The notes beneath the pieces are model-generated. The model made no database searches and had not been told where the DNA came from. It worked only from the letters and a program-made list of their open reading frames with translations. The position numbers and the translations under genes were made by a program. From contig JAGCGE010000357.1 in the NCBI GenBank assembly GCA_017649745.1, forward strand, positions 1-17,680: a stretch of 17,680 nucleotides of DNA. Reading direction: 5' to 3'. The DNA is from Clostridiales bacterium. GTDB lineage: Bacteria > Bacillota_A > Clostridia > Saccharofermentanales > Saccharofermentanaceae. Of this stretch, positions 7,864-13,956 are shown piece by piece (position 1 is the first letter of the stretch; each line of letters begins with the position of its first letter).

Positions 7864-8990
7864 TGGACGACGAGGAACTTAAAAAGCTTTTTGAAGATGA
7901 TTCCGAGCCTGAAGAGGTGACTTCGGAAAAGCCAAAGAAGGAGAAGAAGACTTCTCCTGAGGTTAAGGCGCCTAAAAAGCAGGAAGTTAAAAAGCAAGAA
8001 GCTCCTAAGAAAGCTAAGCCGTCAAAGCCAACTGAACCGTTCGGCGTACAATTTAAGAGATTCGTTGATACCAGTCGAAGAAAGATCTCTGAGACGATAA
8101 AGAATATCAAGGCTGCTCAGGTTAAAAAACGTCAGGAGAGCGGACCTAAGGTACCTCTCAAAGACAGGAAATTCCTTCCGAACTTTCCTTTAAACTTCAG
8201 GGGAACACTTGTCCTTCTTCTTGGCATATCAATAATCGTACTCATATTGGCAGTTATCTTCCTGCCTTTTTTCAGGGTCCACAATATCGAAGTTAACGGA
8301 AACATCGTATTAAGCGATGAGAAGATCATCAGAGAATCGGGCATTAAGTTTGGTTCACATCTGTTTTCGAAGATCGCAGGAGATCCGATAGATCTTGTTA
8401 AGATGGACTACGGTAAGATCGAAGACAAGATGAAGGCTGAGGATCCTTATATCAAGGATATTCAGATAACAGTCAAGTTCCCGTCAACGATCAAGATCGA
8501 TGTAACCGAGAGAAACAAGGTTGCATATATCAAGATGCCTGACGGATATGCTGCTATCGATAATGAAGGCATTGTCATTGAACTCGTTACTCTTGATAAG
8601 GACGATCTGAGCCATGCAGTTATCTGTGGCCTTGATGTATCAGGTGCTGTTATGAACCAGAAGATAGTCATCAAGGACGAGGCAGATTACAATAAAGCAC
8701 TCGTTGTACTTGGAGCTATCATAACAGCTGACGGAATGGGCAATGCGGACGAATATAGTCTTTTCCAGAACGTGAAGGAGATAAGGATCATTCCTGGTGG
8801 AAATATCTTCCTAACTATCGAGCTGCCTTCAGGTTCTGAACTTCAGGTCAAGTTAAAGACAGTAGATACGATCAACGAGGATATGAGATGGCTCAGGTTC
8901 GCGATCATATCAGGATCTTTCGAAGGTCTGCCTGACGGCGCTTTCGATATGACCGGCGACGAATACATCTATCGCATGTATTCATCGTAA
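7863..8990 (+). CDS. ftsQ: Cell division protein FtsQ/DivIB
   Basis: FtsQ/DivIB is a bitopic membrane protein of the divisome that links FtsL/FtsB and the septal synthase. The 375 residues have a long, Lys/Glu/Pro-rich cytoplasmic tail (about 1-113), a single membrane segment (about 114-137), a POTRA domain starting FRVHNIEVNGN (137-147) and ending near residue 217, and a beta domain to the C-terminus. This is the DivIB layout. The extended charged tail is low-complexity and probably disordered. Start ATG 7863 overlaps the murG stop by one base; the ribosome site (AGCGGGA, just upstream) is weak, so expression may depend on coupling to murG. The following 155 bases are non-coding and hold the ftsZ promoter. 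Sequence similarity in this family is low, but domain order and position are convincing. Confidence 0.9.
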   Translation: MDDEELKKLFEDDSEPEEVTSEKPKKEKKTSPEVKAPKKQEVKKQEAPKKAKPSKPTEPFGVQFKRFVDTSRRKISETIKNIKAAQVKKRQESGPKVPLKDRKFLPNFPLNFRGTLVLLLGISIIVLILAVIFLPFFRVHNIEVNGNIVLSDEKIIRESGIKFGSHLFSKIAGDPIDLVKMDYGKIEDKMKAEDPYIKDIQITVKFPSTIKIDVTERNKVAYIKMPDGYAAIDNEGIVIELVTLDKDDLSHAVICGLDVSGAVMNQKIVIKDEADYNKALVVLGAIITADGMGNADEYSLFQNVKEIRIIPGGNIFLTIELPSGSELQVKLKTVDTINEDMRWLRFAIISGSFEGLPDGAFDMTGDEYIYRMYSS

Positions 8991-9041
8991 TATAATTGGA
9001 AAATTTCTTTAACATTATTGAAATATAACGCAGATTTTGTA

Positions 9042-9070
9042 TTGAAGGTGTACTACATTTAGGGTACAAT
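9042..9070 (+). promoter_or_regulatory. Putative sigma-A promoter of ftsZ
   Basis: TTGAAG (9042-9047) and TACAAT (9065-9070) are separated by exactly 17 bases, a good match to the vegetative consensus. It lies in the AT-rich 155-bp gap between ftsQ and ftsZ, the largest in the window. A start site near 9077 would leave a leader of about 70 bases. No terminator is visible after ftsQ, so read-through from the mur genes may add to ftsZ expression. Confidence 0.65.
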
Positions 9071-9079
9071 TCAAATTGT
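9066..9079. promoter_or_regulatory. Palindrome overlapping the ftsZ -10 and predicted start site
   Basis: ACAATT and AATTGT form a perfect inverted repeat with 6-base arms and a 2-base spacer. It covers most of the -10 hexamer and the expected start point, where a repressor would block polymerase. No regulator can be named, and chance is possible in such AT-rich DNA. Confidence 0.35.
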
Positions 9080-9105
9080 TATACTATATGTTGATATAAA
9101 ATAAG

Positions 9106-9127
9106 AATATTAACACAGTTAAATATT
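9106..9127 (+). promoter_or_regulatory. Weak AT-only inverted repeat in the ftsZ leader
   Basis: AATATTAA and TTAAATATT (one bulged A) face each other across a 5-base loop, ending 5 bases before the ftsZ Shine-Dalgarno. In RNA this would be a weak A/U hairpin. A regulatory role is speculative. Confidence 0.2.
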
Positions 9128-9132
9128 ATACT

Positions 9133-9137
9133 GGAGG
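9133..9137 (+). promoter_or_regulatory. Ribosome binding site of ftsZ
   Basis: A GGAGG (within TGGAGGA) stands 8 bases before the ATG at 9146. It is one of the strongest sites in the window, as expected for an abundant protein. Confidence 0.75.
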
Positions 9138-9145
9138 ACAAAGAT

Positions 9146-10612
9146 ATGTCAGAGAACAAGCGTGGTTTTGTGCTGGACGATGAGGCATTTGCTACTATTA
9201 AGGTCATCGGAGTCGGCGGCGGCGGCTGTAATGCAGTTGACAGAATGGTAGAAAGCGGAGTTCAGGGTATAGAATTCATTTCCATCAATACTGACAATCA
9301 GGCCCTTGCAAGATCAAAGGCACAAGTAAGGATTCAGATCGGTGAGAAGGTAACCAGAGGACTTGGTTGCGGTGCTGATCCTAGCGTAGGTGAGAAGTCT
9401 GCTGAAGAGTCAAAGGATGAGATCGCTGAAGCTATTAAGAATACAGACATGCTCTTTATCACATCCGGTATGGGTGGTGGTACTGGTACAGGTGCTGCTC
9501 CGGTTGTTGCTCAGATCGCTCAGGAGCTCGGTATCCTTACAGTTGCTGTAGTAACAAGACCATTTACATTCGAGGGACCAAGAAGAGCTGCTAACGCAGA
9601 GCGCGGTATCAGAGAACTTGAGAAGTATGTAGATTCCCTCATTATCGTAGGTAATGATAAGCTCCTTGAAGTTGTTGATGAAGATACATCTATCGAGGAT
9701 GCATTCAATATGGCAGATCAGGTATTGAAGTTCGGTGTTGCAGGTATCTCTGACCTCGTAGCTATCCCTGGACTTATCAACCTCGACCTTGCTGATGTAC
9801 GTCGTATCATGACTAAGGCAGGTATCTGCCACATGGGTATCGGTCGTGCTTCTGGTGAGGGCCGTGCAGCTAACGCTGTTAAGCAGGCTATTAACTCACC
9901 TCTCCTTGATACAACTATCGAGGGCGCTGGCGGAGTTATCGTTAACTTCACAGGTGGACGTAATATGAAACTTCAGGAGATCGATCAGGCAGCAAGCGTT
10001 GTTCGTGAGGCTGTTTCCGATGATGCAGATATCATCGTTGGTGCTGTTATCGATGCTTCTTTGGATGATGAGATCATGATCACTGTTATCGCATCCGGAT
10101 TCGAGAATACGGTTAATGCTTCAGCTGGTCACAGAGCAAGCACATCCGTTCTTTCAAGAAATAATCCAACACTCGTAACTGAGCAGGCAGCTAACAAGCA
10201 GAGCAGAAATACTGCTACAAGAACAAGTTATCAGCCTGAGCCTCAGCCACAGCCACAGCCTCAGGTAGCACCTGCTCCTAAGGCAGCAGCTCCTGGATTC
10301 CTTTTCGGTGATGATTCAGTTAACAGAAGAAACGAAGCTCCTAAGGCACAGGCTCCTGTTAATGATGTAGATACTGGTGTAGCTCCACAGCCACGTCAGC
10401 AGGCAGCAGTTGAGCCGGTTCCACAGGCTCAGCCACAGCCACAGCAGGTTCCACCTTACGGTGCTAACGTAAGACCACAGCCTGCACAGCCACAGCAGGG
10501 CGGAAGGCCACAGCCGAATGTTGCTCCTCAGCAGCCAGCTCCTTCTGATGCACCACAGGCTCCTAAGACAGCTAAGCCTTGGTTCATGTTCAACAAGGAT
10601 AACAACCAGTAA
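9146..10612 (+). CDS. ftsZ: Cell division GTPase FtsZ with long Pro/Gln-rich tail
   Basis: FtsZ is the tubulin-like GTPase that assembles the Z ring. Of 488 residues, the first 318 or so are the conserved core: [11 protein letters not shown] (24-34), the tubulin signature [12 protein letters not shown] (108-119), and the T7 loop NLDLADV (212-218) with catalytic acidic residues. The remaining 170 residues form a Pro/Gln/Ala-rich linker, much longer than the roughly 50-residue linker of model Gram-positive FtsZ. The usual C-terminal peptide (DIPxFLR type) is absent. Instead the protein ends in [14 protein letters not shown] (472-485) plus NNQ, and a related stretch [14 protein letters not shown] occurs at 377-390. 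The gene has its own promoter and a strong ribosome site. Its partners FtsA and SepF are not in the window. Identity is certain; the meaning of the tail is not. Confidence 0.98.
   Translation: MSENKRGFVLDDEAFATIKVIGVGGGGCNAVDRMVESGVQGIEFISINTDNQALARSKAQVRIQIGEKVTRGLGCGADPSVGEKSAEESKDEIAEAIKNTDMLFITSGMGGGTGTGAAPVVAQIAQELGILTVAVVTRPFTFEGPRRAANAERGIRELEKYVDSLIIVGNDKLLEVVDEDTSIEDAFNMADQVLKFGVAGISDLVAIPGLINLDLADVRRIMTKAGICHMGIGRASGEGRAANAVKQAINSPLLDTTIEGAGGVIVNFTGGRNMKLQEIDQAASVVREAVSDDADIIVGAVIDASLDDEIMITVIASGFENTVNASAGHRASTSVLSRNNPTLVTEQAANKQSRNTATRTSYQPEPQPQPQPQVAPAPKAAAPGFLFGDDSVNRRNEAPKAQAPVNDVDTGVAPQPRQQAAVEPVPQAQPQPQQVPPYGANVRPQPAQPQQGGRPQPNVAPQQPAPSDAPQAPKTAKPWFMFNKDNNQ
10220..10579 (+). 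repeat. Low-complexity Pro/Gln coding repeats in the ftsZ linker
   Basis: Irregular reiterations of CAG-CCA and CCT-CAG codons encode QPQPQPQ-type runs (for example about 10238-10262 and 10423-10450). Such tracts can change length by slippage in multiples of three without breaking the frame. The region corresponds to the disordered FtsZ C-terminal linker. Confidence 0.7.
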
Positions 10613-10627
10613 GGACGGTATAGTTTT

Positions 10628-11095
10628 ATGAGGTGCCCACGTTGCGGCGAGATTGAGGATAAAGTTGTTGATACCAGAACGGTTGATTCAAATACAGTCA
10701 TCAGAAGAAGACGTGAGTGCTTAAGTTGCGGGCATCGCTTTACTACTGTAGAAAGACTCGAAGGGATCCAGTTGATGGTCGTCAAGAAAGACGGCACGCG
10801 ACAACCTTTTTCGAGAGAGAAGATAATGACCGGTTTGGTTGCTGCTTGTTCCAAGCGACCTGTGTCGAATGAAGCTCTGATAGAGCTTGTAAATGAAGTC
10901 GAGAGGAAGCTTCAAAGTAAGCATAATCTCGAGATACCGACAGAGGCTATCGGTGAGATGATCATGGAAGCGCTCAAAGGCTTGGATAAAGTAGCGTATG
11001 TAAGGTTTGCGTCTGTCTATAGAGATTTCACAAGTGTTGATTCGTTCGCACAGGAGATTTCTAAGATAAGCGATAAAGATCAGGATACAAAGTGA
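10628..11095 (+). CDS. nrdR: Transcriptional repressor NrdR
   Basis: NrdR represses ribonucleotide reductase genes according to the ATP/dATP state. The 155 residues match the family length. A zinc ribbon occupies the N-terminus, with Cys3, Cys6, Cys31 and Cys34 in MRCPRCG and RRRRECLSCGHRFTT (26-40). An ATP-cone domain follows (about 46-136). The gene begins 15 bases after ftsZ with no promoter or terminator between, so co-transcription with ftsZ is likely; this would place division and deoxynucleotide control on one message. The ribosome site (AAGGA, about 10611-10615) is somewhat far from the ATG. No ribonucleotide reductase gene is in the window. The response regulator gene follows after 9 bases. 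Confidence 0.96.
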   Translation: MRCPRCGEIEDKVVDTRTVDSNTVIRRRRECLSCGHRFTTVERLEGIQLMVVKKDGTRQPFSREKIMTGLVAACSKRPVSNEALIELVNEVERKLQSKHNLEIPTEAIGEMIMEALKGLDKVAYVRFASVYRDFTSVDSFAQEISKISDKDQDTK

Positions 11096-11104
11096 GGTAA
11101 ATGT

Positions 11105-11830
11105 ATGAAGAAGGTTTTGTTGGTCGATGATGATTCTTCAATCATTGAGATGAATAAGCTTTACTTTGAGAAGGAAGGCTATAGTGTAGCAGTTTGCATG
11201 CAGGGTGATAAAGCCCTCAATACATTTACTGCTTCGTCACCGGATCTGATCATTCTCGATCTGATGCTTCCGGGAATGGACGGAACTGATGTATGCCGTG
11301 AGATCCGTAAGGTCTCAGATGTGCCGATCATCATGCTTACAGCTAAGACTGACACATTCGATAAGGTTATCGGACTTGAGCTTGGTGCAGATGATTATGT
11401 TGCTAAGCCATTCGAGCCTAAGGAACTTCTCGCAAGAGCTAAGGCTGTATTAAGAAGATATGGTAAGAATGAATCTTCGGGAGGATCTGATTCGAATGAT
11501 TCTTCAAGCGATTCTACAGAAGTAGTTACATATCCGGGCTTCATGGTTGATAAGGCTCGTTATATCGTTACTATCGATGATAAGGAGATCTATCTCCCAC
11601 CTAAGGAACTCGAACTCCTGTTCTTCCTTGCATCTAATCCTAACAGAGTATTTACGAGAGAACAGCTTCTCGAGAACGTATGGGGCTACGATTTTTACGG
11701 AGAGTCCAGAACAGTTGACGTTCACGTTAAGAGGATCAGAGAGAAGATCGAGAGTCCTGACAGAGTTAATGATTCCTGGTCGATCAAGACAGTTTGGAGC
11801 GTAGGATATAAGTTCGAGACAAAGAACTGA
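11105..11830 (+). CDS. Two-component response regulator, OmpR/PhoB family
   Basis: This is a DNA-binding transcription regulator activated by phosphorylation, probably by the kinase encoded next. The receiver domain (1-119) has the acidic cluster Asp8-10, the phospho-acceptor Asp52 in ILDLMLPGMDG, Thr79 and Lys101 in the KPFEPKELLAR segment. A Ser/Asp/Gly-rich linker (about 121-139) joins it to a winged-helix domain (about 144-238) with the OmpR-family pattern LPPKELELL and SRTVDVHVKRIREKIE. Length is 241 residues. GAGG at 11094-11097 sits 7 bases before the ATG. Targets cannot be deduced. The location between nrdR and DNA repair genes says little; a PhoPR- or WalRK-like role in envelope control is only a guess. 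Confidence 0.93.
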   Translation: MKKVLLVDDDSSIIEMNKLYFEKEGYSVAVCMQGDKALNTFTASSPDLIILDLMLPGMDGTDVCREIRKVSDVPIIMLTAKTDTFDKVIGLELGADDYVAKPFEPKELLARAKAVLRRYGKNESSGGSDSNDSSSDSTEVVTYPGFMVDKARYIVTIDDKEIYLPPKELELLFFLASNPNRVFTREQLLENVWGYDFYGESRTVDVHVKRIREKIESPDRVNDSWSIKTVWSVGYKFETKN

Positions 11831-11842
11831 TAGACAAGGCTT

Positions 11843-13306
11843 ATGGATCCGAAAAATAAGAAGTCATCCGCTAGTTTTGGGATTTTTATAACTATAATTT
11901 TGATCTTTAGCACAGTAATAGTTTTTACTGTGCTTCTTTTTCTGTCTTATGAAAGCATATTGAACAATGACAATATCAAAGTTCAGAATGAAACTCAGCG
12001 TTTGTGTAATGTTATATCTTTTTCGATAGAGAGTTCCATTGATGAAACAGATGGATTGGCGATAGGCGGATCCAATCAGAAGAATTTCAGGAACATGATC
12101 AACTACCTCTCTGAGAATTACGACGGTAGTATCTATATCGTTACGAAAAAAGATCAGATCTTCTGTAGTGCGAAACCTGATGAGATGTTTGAAGCTAAGA
12201 TCCCTCAGGTTATCGAAGCCGGAGATACGATGTCAAAGTTTAAACTTGACGATAACAGGACTATGATCGCAACATGCACACAGATAGAGAATACGCAGCT
12301 TTATTGTGTCTGCGCTTCTGTTCTCGACAGAGAATCGGCTAAGGATGAATTTGTAAACGTAATACTTCTTCCTGTACTTATCGCTGTAATGTTCGCGATC
12401 GTATTATTCGTATTTGCGATCCAACTTACATTGGCTCCGATCCGTGATATGTCGTCTACAATAAAGAAAGTTTCCGAAGGAGACTATTCTGTCAGGGTTG
12501 ATAAGAAGTATGTCGACTCGGCGAATATACATAATATTACCTCTGCAGGCGATATCGTAAGCATGGCATCGACATTGAATGATATGCTCGATAAACTTGA
12601 GAATCAGGAGCATGACAGACAGATATTCATCTCGAGTGTTGCTCATGATATAAGAACTCCGCTCACATCGATCAACGGTTTTGTAACAGCTATCCTTGAC
12701 GGTACTATCCCTCCTGAGAACATGGATAAGTATCTTAATCTCATCAAGCAGGAAGTTAATAGGATCAAGGCTCTTGTTGTATCGATGACAGAAGCATCAT
12801 CATTAAGTCACATCGATCCTGCTGCTATGGAGGAATTTCCACTTGATGATGTTATCAATGACATTATCGTAAATCTTGAACCGCAGCTTGCCGAAAAGAA
12901 TATCAAGTGTATAGCAAGACTTTCAGATGAGCCGATGACTAAGATGTGTTACGGAGAAGCTCAGCAGCTTTGCCGTGTTATCGTTAATATCATCACTAAT
13001 GCGATCAAGTTTACTCCTCAAGACGGAATGATCATAGTTACAACGAACCCTGTAAAGTCTGAGAAGAAAGTTCAGATCTCAGTTGAAGATTCCGGTATAG
13101 GTATTCCTGAAGAGAAGAGATCCAGGATTTTCGAGAGTTTCTATAAAGTTGATTCTTCAAGGACAAAAGAAGGATTCGGTCTGGGACTTTATATCTGTAA
13201 GCAGATACTAACCGGACACGGACAGACTATCTATGTTGATGAGAGTGAAGAACTCGGTGGAGCTAAATTCATATTCACATTCCCGATCCCACCGGAGGCC
13301 AGATGA
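11843..13306 (+). CDS. Membrane sensor histidine kinase
   Basis: The protein autophosphorylates on a histidine in response to an outside signal and passes phosphate to the preceding regulator. In 487 residues it shows a first membrane segment (about 13-35), an extracytoplasmic sensor region (about 36-172), a second segment (173-196), a HAMP linker (about 197-253), HisKA with His268 in SSVAHDIRTPLTS, and the ATPase domain with the N box VNIITNAIKF (381-390), DSGIG (416-420), an F box (FESFYK, 430-435) and GFGLGL (444-449). The sensor region has several cysteines, including CVC at 155-157. I recognise no named sensor domain. It starts 12 bases after the regulator and overlaps nth by 4 bases, so the pair is co-expressed with the repair genes. 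Confidence 0.93.
   Translation: MDPKNKKSSASFGIFITIILIFSTVIVFTVLLFLSYESILNNDNIKVQNETQRLCNVISFSIESSIDETDGLAIGGSNQKNFRNMINYLSENYDGSIYIVTKKDQIFCSAKPDEMFEAKIPQVIEAGDTMSKFKLDDNRTMIATCTQIENTQLYCVCASVLDRESAKDEFVNVILLPVLIAVMFAIVLFVFAIQLTLAPIRDMSSTIKKVSEGDYSVRVDKKYVDSANIHNITSAGDIVSMASTLNDMLDKLENQEHDRQIFISSVAHDIRTPLTSINGFVTAILDGTIPPENMDKYLNLIKQEVNRIKALVVSMTEASSLSHIDPAAMEEFPLDDVINDIIVNLEPQLAEKNIKCIARLSDEPMTKMCYGEAQQLCRVIVNIITNAIKFTPQDGMIIVTTNPVKSEKKVQISVEDSGIGIPEEKRSRIFESFYKVDSSRTKEGFGLGLYICKQILTGHGQTIYVDESEELGGAKFIFTFPIPPEAR
13294..13298 (+). promoter_or_regulatory. Ribosome binding site of nth inside the kinase gene
   Basis: GGAGG lies 4 bases before the nth ATG at 13303, which overlaps the kinase stop as ATGA. 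This fixes the nth start and supports coupled translation. Confidence 0.65.
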
Positions 13307-13956
13307 GAGTTACGCTGAAACAAAAAAGAGAATCTGCTTTGGAAGCGTACAATGTATTGAACAAGACATATCCTGATGCATGTTGTTCTCTCGATCTTGA
13401 CGATCCTTACTTCTTTCTTGTAAGGGCGATCCTTTCCGCGCAGTGTACAGATGTAAGAGTCAATAAAACAGTCGAAGAACTTGAGAAGAAAGTTAAGACT
13501 CCGGACGATGTTCTTAAGCTTGGCGAGAGTGAGCTTTCTGAGATCATCAAGCCTTGTGGTCTTTATAAAGCTAAGGCCAAAAATATAATCGGAACAACTG
13601 AAATATTCATTAATGATTGGGGAAGAGAGATCCCTAAAGATATCAATATGCTCGTTAAGGCTCCGGGTATCGGAAGAAAGATCGGAAATCTTCTTTTAGG
13701 TGAACTTTATTCTATCCCTGCATTAGTTGTTGATACACATTTTAAAAGGGTAGCAGGACGTCTTGGTTTAACCGAAAGTGATGATCCTACAAAAGTCGAA
13801 GCTGATGTCTGCAAAGTAACCGATCCATCTATGTGGATCAGGATGGGACATCTGTTCGTTGCATTCGGAAGAGATATTTGCGAAGCAAGAAATCCTAAGT
13901 GTGATATCTGCCCTTTGAACAAGACATGCAAAGGAGCTAAAAAGAATGGCAAATGA
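13303..13956 (+). CDS. nth: Endonuclease III (DNA glycosylase/AP lyase)
   Basis: Nth removes oxidised pyrimidines and cleaves the abasic site in base excision repair. The 217 residues are of family length. LSAQCTDVRVNK (44-55) is the family's LSAQ-T/C-TD segment. The helix-hairpin-helix APGIGRKIGN (120-129) carries the catalytic Lys126, and the catalytic Asp144 is in VVDTHFKR (142-149). A 4Fe-4S cluster is predicted from Cys193, Cys200, Cys203 and Cys209 with the standard C-x6-C-x2-C-x5-C spacing. The ATG overlaps the kinase stop (ATGA) and the 3' end overlaps recG by 11 bases. No oddities are seen. Confidence 0.96.
   Translation: MRVTLKQKRESALEAYNVLNKTYPDACCSLDLDDPYFFLVRAILSAQCTDVRVNKTVEELEKKVKTPDDVLKLGESELSEIIKPCGLYKAKAKNIIGTTEIFINDWGREIPKDINMLVKAPGIGRKIGNLLLGELYSIPALVVDTHFKRVAGRLGLTESDDPTKVEADVCKVTDPSMWIRMGHLFVAFGRDICEARNPKCDICPLNKTCKGAKKNGK

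Noticed and set aside
7509..7997. 162-residue minus-strand reading frame across the murG/ftsQ junction
   Set aside because: Low-complexity Leu/Arg/Phe/Ser sequence produced by the reverse complement of the Lys-rich ftsQ 5' end; no supporting signals.
9080..9093. NrdR-box-like sequence (TACTATATGTT) upstream of ftsZ
   Set aside because: NrdR sites come as tandem boxes about three helical turns apart; I see no second copy at that distance, and the single match is weak in AT-rich DNA.
9095..9132. Further TATAAA and TATACT hexamers upstream of ftsZ as extra promoters
   Set aside because: None has a -35 at acceptable spacing, and the last lies almost on the ribosome binding site.
10220..10579. 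CAG/CCA repeats as a CRISPR-like or mobile repeat
   Set aside because: The repeats are irregular, codon-phased and in frame within ftsZ; they encode a Pro/Gln linker.
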